DNA from: an uncultured Desulfobacteraceae bacterium
GTDB lineage: Bacteria; Desulfobacterota; Desulfobacteria; Desulfobacterales; Desulfatirhabdiaceae
Direction: 5' to 3'
NCBI GenBank assembly: GCA_903953895.1
Contig: CAJBLH010000246.1
Location: 1-64,000, forward strand
DNA length: 64,000 nucleotides
Part shown: positions 8,866 to 16,484 of the stretch, piece by piece
Position numbering within the stretch: position 1 is the first letter of the stretch
Layout of the letters: every line of letters begins with the position of its first letter
The notes under the pieces: model-generated
Databases searched by the model: none
Told to the model about the DNA's origin: nothing
The model's input: only the letters and a program-made list of their open reading frames with translations
Position numbers and translations under genes: made by a program

Positions 8866-9936
8866 ATGAAACGATTTAAACAAGTTTTCACCCTGGCGGC
8901 TGTCGTGCTGATGATTCAAGCAGGGATGGCTTTTCCGCTAATGTCTGCGGAAAAGAAGGCGGATGCCAAACCGGCTGCTGCCAAGGCTAAACCCGGCGAC
9001 AAAGCTGCTGCTGATAAAAAAGCTGCAACTCCGGCAGATGAATCTTCAAAAAAAGTGGCGATTGTCAATGGAACGCCGATTGTGCAGGCAGACCTCGACC
9101 GGGGAATGGAGGGCGTTCTTCAGCGCAGGGCTAGATCCGGAGCACCCATGGATGAGGCCCAGTTGAAGACCATTCGAATGGATGTGCTGAACAATCTCAT
9201 TAATCGGGAGCTGCTGAACCAGGAAAGCAAAAAACAGAAAATTGGCGTCACCGACGATCAGGTGAATGACAAGCTTTCCAAAATCAAGCAGCGGTTCAAA
9301 GGTGATGACGAATTCAAGGAAATGCTCACCAAAATGAAAATGACCGAGGTGCAGATAAAGACTCAGCTCAAGGAAGATATTGCGATTCAGTCACTTATCG
9401 ACAAACAGGTGGTTGAAAAAATCACTGTGACCGAACAGGATGCGCAGGCTTACTACGACACCCATCCCGAGGCGTTTAAGCAGCCGGAACAGATCAAGGC
9501 CAGTCACATCCTGGTAAAGGTCGATGCCAAAGATGATCCGGCAAAAAAAGAGGAAGCACGTAAGAAAATTGAGTCGATTCAGGAAAAGCTGAAATCCGGT
9601 GCGGACTTCGCCACTTTGGCCAAGGAACAGTCAGACTGCCCCAGTAAAGAAAAAGGGGGGGATTTGGGATATTTTGGAAAAGGACAGATGGTCAAACCCT
9701 TCGAAGATGCCGCGCTGGCGCTGAAACCCGGTGAAACCAGCGGTATCGTTGAAACCCAGTTTGGATACCACATTATAAAATTGACGGAAATAAAACCCGA
9801 AGGTATTATGCCGTTTGCCGACGTCAAGGAACAATTGCTCCAGTATTTGAAACAGGAGAAAGTCAAAACAGAATTGGATTCATACCTTGCCAGCCTGGAG
9901 AAAACATCGAAAATAGAAAAATTAATAACACAATAG
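8866..9936 (+). CDS. Exported peptidyl-prolyl cis-trans isomerase (SurA/PrsA type)
   Basis: This 356-residue protein has a Sec signal peptide (hydrophobic ~8-22, cleavage near AFPLMSA), a low-complexity Lys/Ala/Asp linker (~29-65), an N-terminal SurA-like chaperone domain (~65-195) and a parvulin isomerase domain (~205-305: ASHILVK, GGDLGYFGKGQMVKPFE and FGYHIIKL). It should assist folding of outer-membrane or periplasmic proteins. The Ala/Lys-rich linker after the signal may interact with the envelope or be a simple spacer. AAGGAG precedes the start by nine bases. It is upstream of the cold-shock gene, which has its own promoter. Confidence 0.9.
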   Translation: MKRFKQVFTLAAVVLMIQAGMAFPLMSAEKKADAKPAAAKAKPGDKAAADKKAATPADESSKKVAIVNGTPIVQADLDRGMEGVLQRRARSGAPMDEAQLKTIRMDVLNNLINRELLNQESKKQKIGVTDDQVNDKLSKIKQRFKGDDEFKEMLTKMKMTEVQIKTQLKEDIAIQSLIDKQVVEKITVTEQDAQAYYDTHPEAFKQPEQIKASHILVKVDAKDDPAKKEEARKKIESIQEKLKSGADFATLAKEQSDCPSKEKGGDLGYFGKGQMVKPFEDAALALKPGETSGIVETQFGYHIIKLTEIKPEGIMPFADVKEQLLQYLKQEKVKTELDSYLASLEKTSKIEKLITQ

Positions 9937-9943
9937 TTTTTTC

Positions 9944-9972
9944 TTGACCGTCTCTAATTGCTTAAGTTATAC
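9944..9972 (+). promoter_or_regulatory. Sigma-70 promoter of the cold-shock gene
   Basis: TTGACC (9944-9949) and TTATAC (9967-9972) are separated by 17 bp. The expected transcript starts near 9979 and has a 5' leader of about 130 nt before the cold-shock start codon. Long leaders of this kind carry cold-responsive structure in known csp mRNAs; whether this one does is inference. Confidence 0.7.
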
Positions 9973-10107
9973 TTTCAAAATATTTTCCCGGCTTTTATTT
10001 CGGTTCAAAGGATCCCTTCAAACGGGTTCCTGTCCAAGAACACTGTTCTGCAACCCGATCTGAAATCCAGGGACCCGAATAAACATTTTTTTAAGGGAGG
10101 TCGTGTT

Positions 10108-10308
10108 TTGGCAAAAGGAATAGTGAAATGGTTCAGTGATAAGAAGGGGTTTGGATTCATTGAGCAGGAAGAGGGCGGAGACGTATTTGTCCATCACTCA
10201 GCCATCAAGATGGAGGGGTTTAAAACCTTAGCCGAGGGTGATCGGGTCACGTTTGATGTGGAAAAAGGAAGCCGGGGACCTGCTGCAAAGAACGTTGTTA
10301 AGATTTAG
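10108..10308 (+). CDS. Cold-shock domain protein (CspA family)
   Basis: I start at a TTG at 10108, seven bases after a strong AAGGGAGG, giving 66 residues, the standard length of the family. The RNP1 motif KGFGFIEQ and RNP2 motif VFVHHSAI are both present in a five-stranded OB fold. These proteins bind single-stranded RNA and DNA and melt mRNA structure at low temperature. A longer reading frame extends upstream, but it would be twice the family length. The gene forms a single unit with its own promoter and terminator. Confidence 0.95.
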   Translation: MAKGIVKWFSDKKGFGFIEQEEGGDVFVHHSAIKMEGFKTLAEGDRVTFDVEKGSRGPAAKNVVKI

Positions 10309-10330
10309 TTCAATAAATTAACTGTAATAA

Positions 10331-10366
10331 AAGGGCATTTTCTTCTCACGAGAGGAAAATGCCCTT
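10331..10366 (+). terminator. Rho-independent terminator after the cold-shock gene
   Basis: Positions 10331-10342 pair perfectly with 10355-10366 (12-bp stem, 12-nt loop), followed by a T-rich tail. It begins 22 bp after the cold-shock stop codon. Confidence 0.9.
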
Positions 10367-10523
10367 TTTATTTGTGTGCCGATGTTTGTTGCATTGAAAT
10401 AACCCCAAAACAGAAAAGTGAATCAAAAACTGAAGCTGTTCAATTTTGCCGTTTTGTGATAGTAATATTCGGCTCCGAAATAATTTTCCCTTTCAGCACC
10501 ACATTCAGAATGGAAATAACGCT

Positions 10524-11153
10524 ATGTTTTCTTTGCAAAGATTACTTGGAAAAGATGAAAAATTTTTTGATTTTCTCGAAGACAGCGCCCAACAGGTGTG
10601 TAACAATGTCAATGCATTGATCCTGCTGATGAGGGATCCGGATTCGGCCAATGCGCTTGCCGATTTCAAGGAAGCCCGGCGAAAGGGAAAGCGCGTTACG
10701 GAAGATATCGACGAGCATCTGTGCAAAACATTTGTAACGCCGATAGAACGCGAAGATATCGAATCATTATCCGATGCATTATATAAGATTCCAAAAATGT
10801 TAGAGAAATTCAGTGAACGATTCATTCTGTTTTATGAGCCGCTGCAAGGCTGGGATTTCTCTCAGCAGATATCCATTCTCAGTCAGGCAACCGAAACACT
10901 TTTGCAGATGGTCAAATCGCTTCGTCAAAACCCCAAGCTGGATAAAATAAAAGATCAAAGAGATCGGCTGCATGAACTGGAAGGTGACGCAGACCGGTTG
11001 ATGCTTGATCTCTTGTGTTCGCTGTATAATCGCAAACATGAGATACTGGAGCTGATCATCATGCGTGATCTTTATGAATTGCTGGAAAAGGCCATCGACC
11101 GATGTCGGGATGCCGGTAAAGTGGCGTTCCATATCGTTTTGAAAAATTCATAA
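10524..11153 (+). CDS. DUF47 family protein (PhoU-like, phosphate transport accessory)
   Basis: The start is the ATG at 10524, which gives 209 residues beginning MFSLQRLLGKDEKFFDF, the usual DUF47 start. The protein is all-helical with PhoU-like repeats and acidic metal-binding motifs (such as EARRKGKRVTEDIDE and LHELEGDADRL). DUF47 genes are commonly found directly upstream of PiT-type transporters and are thought to regulate them. Here the PiT gene follows after 76 bp. The reading frame continues upstream to 10446, but that part lacks family similarity. Confidence 0.88.
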   Translation: MFSLQRLLGKDEKFFDFLEDSAQQVCNNVNALILLMRDPDSANALADFKEARRKGKRVTEDIDEHLCKTFVTPIEREDIESLSDALYKIPKMLEKFSERFILFYEPLQGWDFSQQISILSQATETLLQMVKSLRQNPKLDKIKDQRDRLHELEGDADRLMLDLLCSLYNRKHEILELIIMRDLYELLEKAIDRCRDAGKVAFHIVLKNS

Positions 11154-11229
11154 ATCACAGTCAACGGTCTGCAGCGGCAGGCATGATTATTATATCAATG
11201 AACCGCCCCTGCATCCTATAGAGGAGTTT

Positions 11230-12303
11230 ATGATCCTGGTCTTCTGTGTGGTTCTTTTGGCGCTGATATTTGAATATATCAATGGCTTTCACGATACGGC
11301 AAATTCCATTGCCACCGTCGTTTCAACCAAAGTATTGATGCCCCGTGAGGCAATTCTGCTGGCGGCTGTCAGCAATTTGCTGGGGGCGCTGTGGGGCACG
11401 GCTGTGGCTACCACCATCGGCAAGGGGCTTGTCGATACCCAGTTCGTAACACTTCAGACGATAATCTGCGCTTTGGCGGCAGCCATTGTCTGGGGGCTGC
11501 TTACCTGGTGGTTCGGGCTGCCATCCAGTTCCAGCCATGCATTGATCGGTGGATTGTGCGGTGCAACGCTGGCGTCTGCCCATGAAAACTGGTCTGTTAT
11601 CCGTTGGGCGACTTTCAACCCTGCAACCCAAACGACGGAAGGTCTCTGGCCGAAAGTGATCGTTCCCATGGTCATATCCCCGATCGTGGGAATGATTGTC
11701 GGCTTTTTGTTGATGGGCTTTTTACTGCTGATATTAAGAAGGCGGACACCGCGTCATGTAAATGTGCTTTTCAATAAATTGCAACTGGCCAGTGCATCCC
11801 TGATGGCGATCAGCCACGGAACAAACGATGCCCAGAAAACAATGGGGATCATCGCACTTTCTCTGTATACGGCAACTCAGGCAGGTATGTTTCGGGAACT
11901 GCCCGACTGGATGGGGTTTTTGATTGCCACGAAATTTGAAGTCCATACCTGGGTCAAAGTCTTGTGCGCCCTGACAATGGCTGCCGGCACCGCTGCCGGA
12001 GGCTGGCGGATCATTCGTACACTTGGGCATAAAATGGTCAAATTGCAGCCCATCCATGGATTTGCTGCGGAAACCGTCGCCGCTCTGGTGATTCAATTCG
12101 CTTCGCACTGGGGAATCCCGCTGTCTACAACCCACATCATTTCAACATCCATCATGGGTGTCGGAGCAACCAAACGATTCAGCGCCGTCAAATGGGGAAT
12201 TGTCGAACGGATGGTCTGGGCATGGGTGCTGACGCTGCCGATAACCGCATTGATGGGATACTGGTGTCTGAAATTCCTGCATTTCATCCAATTGGCGCCC
12301 TGA
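11230..12303 (+). CDS. pit: PiT family inorganic phosphate permease
   Basis: This 357-residue membrane protein has two PiT signatures, GFHDTANSIATVV (~residues 19-31) and SHGTNDAQKTMG (~195-206), with a cytoplasmic loop between the two halves and about ten membrane segments. It should import inorganic phosphate with H+ or Na+, probably as a metal-phosphate complex. GAGGAG lies just upstream of the ATG. The DUF47 gene before it is the usual partner. Length and motifs are ordinary for the family. Confidence 0.94.
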   Translation: MILVFCVVLLALIFEYINGFHDTANSIATVVSTKVLMPREAILLAAVSNLLGALWGTAVATTIGKGLVDTQFVTLQTIICALAAAIVWGLLTWWFGLPSSSSHALIGGLCGATLASAHENWSVIRWATFNPATQTTEGLWPKVIVPMVISPIVGMIVGFLLMGFLLLILRRRTPRHVNVLFNKLQLASASLMAISHGTNDAQKTMGIIALSLYTATQAGMFRELPDWMGFLIATKFEVHTWVKVLCALTMAAGTAAGGWRIIRTLGHKMVKLQPIHGFAAETVAALVIQFASHWGIPLSTTHIISTSIMGVGATKRFSAVKWGIVERMVWAWVLTLPITALMGYWCLKFLHFIQLAP

Positions 12304-12470
12304 AAAAAGCGTTGTTTGTTCCGTTCCTGGCGGCAATAAATATAACCCCATGTATATATCCATTCCGGATACCCTGTTTGAAAATAGTCACTCGTATTTC
12401 GAAAACTTTCTACCCCGCGCTCCCCACATGATCGCAGAAAACTATATCAAAACAGCGGAGGATTTCTCTG

Positions 12471-15400
12471 ATGAAAAACTGCATGACAGATACCCTGTCG
12501 CAGGAAGCCGTTGCACTGGCTGAATCCTGGCAAAAAAGGGCCAATGAACTTTTGACGCCGGAAGAACGTGTTATTCAGGAAATGATGATGCGTTTACTCA
12601 GCAATCCTATGGACAAGGTGATCCTGACCAAAATGATGGATCAGGGATTCCGGTCCGGCGCTTATGGCCGGGTGGCGGATCAGATCAACGATTTGATGCG
12701 GACGTACGGTATGCCCGAGTTTTTCAATGTTTCGGAAAAATTTCTCATGCGTCTCTTCCTCGGTTTGGGAAGACATGTTCCGGCCATCTCGGTTCCCCGA
12801 ATCATCGAAAAAATGCGTTCGAACAGCAGCCGCTCCATCATTTCCGGAGAAACCGAACCGCTGCATCGTCACCTTCAGATGCGAAGAGCCGAAGGCGTTC
12901 GAATGAATCTCAATCATCTTGGGGAAGCTGTTCTGGGTGAGGCGGAAGCGGCCGAGCGTCTCGACACATATCTGGCAGATCTCAGGAACCCGGAGATTGA
13001 GTATATTTCGGTTAAAATTTCGACGATTTATTCCCAGATCAATTCCCTGGCTTTTGAACATACCGTTGACATTCTTAAAGAACGTCTGGCCAGGCTTTAC
13101 CGCGCGGCTCAGCGTCATATTTTCACACGTCGGAACGGGGATCAGACACCAAAATTCGTGAATCTGGATATGGAAGAATACCGGGATCTGGATATCACAC
13201 GCGCCGCCTTCACACAAACGCTGGATGAACCGGAGTTCAAGATGCATTCAGCCGGAATCGTTCTTCAGGCGTATCTGCCGGATTCGTGTGATATCCAGAT
13301 CGCTTTGACCGAATGGGCCAAAAAACGGGTGGCATCCGGCGGGGCGCCCATCAAGATCCGGATTGTCAAAGGCGCCAACATGGAAATGGAACTGGTTGAA
13401 TCCAGCCTGCACAATTGGCCCCTGGCGCCTTATGACAACAAACTGGATGTGGATGCCAACTACAAGCGCATGGTGGACTACGGCATGATTCCAGAAAACA
13501 TCCACGCCGTTCACCTGGGAATCGCCTCGCACAATCTGTTCGAACTGGCCTATGCCGCCAATCTGGCGAAGCAGTATGAAACCAGCGATTACATGAGCTT
13601 TGAAATGCTTGAAGGCATGGCGGACCATGTGCGGCGCGCCATTCAAGAATCTACCGGAGACATGCTGCTGTATGCGCCGGTGGCCACACGAGATCAGTTC
13701 ATCAATGCCATTGCCTATCTGATTCGAAGGCTTGATGAGAATACTGCGGCAGAAAATTATCTCCGACACGCGTTCAACCTGAAAACCGATTCAAAGGCAT
13801 GGGAATTCCTGAAAGACCAGTTTCTGAAATCCTATCACCACCGTAACCAGGTGGCCAGAGCACCCCGGCGTTCCCAGAACCGCTTGACGGAAACGTTTTC
13901 AAAAAATGTCGGCACGTTTGATTCAAATGCGTTCACCAGCGAGGTGGATACAGACTGGGCATTGGCGCCCAACCGGATCTGGGCGAAAGCCATCCGGAAC
14001 AAGTGGAATCAGACCATCGGCAGTACCGGGCTGCCGATCGTTCCTGTGGTAGTTGGTGGCAGAGACATCCAGGAAGACAGGCATATGGGGGAATGTCTTG
14101 ATATTTCCCGCATCGGTGAAGATGCCGACACTCCTGTGATTGCCCGCTATGTGCTGGCAGATGACAGAGACGTCGATCTGGCGGTCTCGATTGCCAAGGC
14201 AGATTTGGACGGCTGGCGTCGGAAATCACCGGCAGAGCGGCATGAAATCCTGTCTCGTGTGGCTGCGGAGCTTCGCTTGGCCAGGGCCGATCTGATCGGT
14301 GCGGCCGCCGCCAATACCGGAAAGGTGTTTACGGAGGGGGATGTCGAGGTTTCCGAAGCCATTGATTTTGCAGAATATTATCCGTTTTCTGCCAAAGCGT
14401 TCACCGATATGCATCATGTGCGCTGTTCAGGCAAAGGCGTGGGACTGGTGATTTCGCCCTGGAATTTTCCCATCGCCATCCCCAGCGGCGGCATTCTGGC
14501 GGCCCTGTCTGCGGGAAATACCGTTATTTTCAAGCCGGCTTCAGCCGCTGTACGGGTGGCATGGGAGCTTTGCCAGTGTTTCTGGAAAGCCGGCGTATCC
14601 AAAAACGTTCTCCAGTTTCTTCCCTGTGCGGGCGCCACAATCGGCGCAAAATTGACACATCACCCGGATGTGGATTTTATCATTCTGACCGGCGGCACCG
14701 ATACCGGCATGCGGATTCTGAAAGAGCGGCCCGCCGTCTTTCTGGCTGCTGAAACCGGCGGTAAAAACGCTACCATCGTCACTGCCATGAGCGACCGGGA
14801 TCAGGCCATTAAAAACGTCGTTCAATCGGCATTCGGCCATTGCGGCCAGAAGTGTTCCGCCACCTCTTTGCTCATCCTTGAAAAAGAGGTTTATGATGAT
14901 CCGGTTTTCAAAAAACAACTCGTGGATACAGCCGGAAGTTTTTCGGTGGGCTCTGTCTGGAATTTTGAAAACCGGATGGGCCCATTGATTCTGCCGCCTT
15001 CCGGAGACCTGAAATCGGCCCTGACGCGTCTTGAACCCGGTGAATCCTGGGCGCTGAAACCCGAAAACATCGCTTCCAATCCACATCTGTGGACGCCAGG
15101 GATCAAATGGGGGGTTCAACCCGGAAGCTATACGCATCTGACGGAATTTTTCGGACCCTTTCTGGGGGTGATGTGTGCAAAGAATCTGGAGGACGCCATC
15201 GATCTGGTCAATCAGACCGGTTATGGCCTGACTTCCGGAATCGAGAGTCTCGATAAACGGGAGCAGGTGCTGTGGAAAAAGTGGATCAAGGCGGGAAACC
15301 TTTATATCAATCGGGGAACCACCGGGGCCATTGTTCTGCGACAGCCGTTTGGCGGCATGAGAAAATCCGCGCTCGGATCGGGAATCAAGGCGGGTGGGCC

Positions 15401-16085
15401 CAATTATGTCGGCCAGTTCATGAATTTTGAAGAAACCGGTCTGCCACCGATCGGTGCAATTCAGAAAGACTCGGAAATCCTGCGACTCTCCCAGAGATGG
15501 CGGATCAAACTCGACGGAAAGCTTTTCCCCGGCATCGAAGCCGATATCTTAAAAACCATCCGGGCCATTCAGAGTTATGCATACTGGGCGGAGCAGGAAT
15601 TCCGGGTGGAAAAGGATTATTTTCATCTGCGGGGGCAAGATAACATCATCCGCTATCTTCCGGTGGGCACGGTCGCCATCCGTATTCATGGCGATGATAC
15701 GCTTTTTGAAACCCTGGCCCGGATTGCGGCTGCCCGGATTGCAGAATGCTTTCCGCTCATCAGCGTTCCGACAGGGCTTGTCAACGACACCACGTCGTTT
15801 CTGAACACCAAGGAAGGACATGACTTTCTCAAGGATACCCCTGTGATTTCCCAGACAGACAGAGACCTGACAGGGATGCTTTCAAAAATCCAGCGGATTC
15901 GCTATGCCCATCCGGATCGGGCGCCGCTTGCCGTGCTGAATGCGGCGGCTGAAAAAGGGTTTTACATCTCCCGCATGCCGGTTCTGATGGAAGGCCGGAT
16001 CGAGCTGCTTCAGTATTTCCAGGAACAGAGTATCTGCGATAATTATCACCGGTATGGCAACCTCGGAGAGCGAGCGATTTGTTGA
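12471..16085 (+). CDS. putA: Bifunctional proline dehydrogenase / L-glutamate gamma-semialdehyde dehydrogenase
   Basis: The 1204-residue protein oxidises proline to glutamate in two steps. The N-terminal half is an FAD proline dehydrogenase barrel (~120-440) with the substrate-binding motif YLIRRLDENT. An NAD-dependent aldehyde dehydrogenase follows (~560-1010) with ISPWNFP, the nucleotide-binding AGNTVIFKPA, the ETGGKN glutamate and catalytic Cys ~795 in GQKCSA. The C-terminal ~190 residues are a domain seen in long PutA proteins. No N-terminal ribbon-helix-helix DNA-binding domain is present, so it is not a PutA self-repressor. GGAGG lies eight bases before the start. It may supply glutamate and electrons to the quinone pool during amino-acid catabolism. 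Confidence 0.95.
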   Translation: MKNCMTDTLSQEAVALAESWQKRANELLTPEERVIQEMMMRLLSNPMDKVILTKMMDQGFRSGAYGRVADQINDLMRTYGMPEFFNVSEKFLMRLFLGLGRHVPAISVPRIIEKMRSNSSRSIISGETEPLHRHLQMRRAEGVRMNLNHLGEAVLGEAEAAERLDTYLADLRNPEIEYISVKISTIYSQINSLAFEHTVDILKERLARLYRAAQRHIFTRRNGDQTPKFVNLDMEEYRDLDITRAAFTQTLDEPEFKMHSAGIVLQAYLPDSCDIQIALTEWAKKRVASGGAPIKIRIVKGANMEMELVESSLHNWPLAPYDNKLDVDANYKRMVDYGMIPENIHAVHLGIASHNLFELAYAANLAKQYETSDYMSFEMLEGMADHVRRAIQESTGDMLLYAPVATRDQFINAIAYLIRRLDENTAAENYLRHAFNLKTDSKAWEFLKDQFLKSYHHRNQVARAPRRSQNRLTETFSKNVGTFDSNAFTSEVDTDWALAPNRIWAKAIRNKWNQTIGSTGLPIVPVVVGGRDIQEDRHMGECLDISRIGEDADTPVIARYVLADDRDVDLAVSIAKADLDGWRRKSPAERHEILSRVAAELRLARADLIGAAAANTGKVFTEGDVEVSEAIDFAEYYPFSAKAFTDMHHVRCSGKGVGLVISPWNFPIAIPSGGILAALSAGNTVIFKPASAAVRVAWELCQCFWKAGVSKNVLQFLPCAGATIGAKLTHHPDVDFIILTGGTDTGMRILKERPAVFLAAETGGKNATIVTAMSDRDQAIKNVVQSAFGHCGQKCSATSLLILEKEVYDDPVFKKQLVDTAGSFSVGSVWNFENRMGPLILPPSGDLKSALTRLEPGESWALKPENIASNPHLWTPGIKWGVQPGSYTHLTEFFGPFLGVMCAKNLEDAIDLVNQTGYGLTSGIESLDKREQVLWKKWIKAGNLYINRGTTGAIVLRQPFGGMRKSALGSGIKAGGPNYVGQFMNFEETGLPPIGAIQKDSEILRLSQRWRIKLDGKLFPGIEADILKTIRAIQSYAYWAEQEFRVEKDYFHLRGQDNIIRYLPVGTVAIRIHGDDTLFETLARIAAARIAECFPLISVPTGLVNDTTSFLNTKEGHDFLKDTPVISQTDRDLTGMLSKIQRIRYAHPDRAPLAVLNAAAEKGFYISRMPVLMEGRIELLQYFQEQSICDNYHRYGNLGERAIC

Positions 16086-16228
16086 ATCTGAAAGAATCGA
16101 ACGAATTCCTGAATCTGATTCTGGAAAACATCAATTCCGCCATTCTCATCGCAGATGAAAACATGCATCGTATCTTTCAGATTTATCTTGACAAAAGTCA
16201 GCATGGCTGTAATGTAGCTTCATTATAG
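16082..16228 (+). pseudogene. Remnant of a PAS-domain regulator after putA
   Basis: From a TTG that overlaps the putA stop (TTGA), 48 residues remain open. They include FLNLILENINSAILIADE, which reads like the beginning of a PAS sensor domain, and then the frame runs into unrelated sequence and stops. PAS-containing kinases or sigma-54 activators often adjoin catabolic genes, so this may be what is left of a putA regulator after a deletion. It is too short to be a working protein. Confidence 0.4.
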
Positions 16229-16336
16229 TTAATTTGTGAATTCCGTTTATACTTTGATCGGTCATGAACTGTATTTCCCTTTAAGAGGAAAAAGTGCAAG
16301 CGTAACCGCTGGTTTCACAGGAACCTTGAGTGTGTA

Positions 16337-16462
16337 CGGCATCGGAGAAAGTCCGAGCCGGATACGGGCATTAATGTATAAATAATCAAAGGGTACAGGT
16401 GGCAGGTATCAGGGGGCGGCTTTTTTTCTGCTCCCCCCCGATACCTGCCCCACCTGTGCCCC
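16337..16462 (+). promoter_or_regulatory. Structured leader before the hydroxyacyl-CoA dehydrogenase gene
   Basis: Two hairpins precede the gene. The first (16337-16360) pairs CGGC-A-TCGGA with TCCGA-GCCG around a GAAAG loop and one bulge. The second is a long imperfect inverted repeat: 16391-16416 pairs with about 16434-16462 (roughly 24 of 26 positions) around a loop containing seven Ts. The second arm ends 22 bases before the ATG, close to the GGAGG site. No known riboswitch class could be assigned. Confidence 0.5.
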
Positions 16463-16484
16463 TTCTTTTACCCTGGAGGCCATT

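Noticed and set aside
9958-10107. N-terminal extension of the cold-shock protein
   Set aside because: Begins inside the promoter, has no ribosome site, and doubles the normal family length; the TTG at 10108 has an excellent site.
16351-16370. GAGCCGGATACGGG resembling the start of a group II intron domain V
   Set aside because: The second half of domain V, domain VI and any reverse transcriptase are absent; the match is explained as well by a local hairpin.
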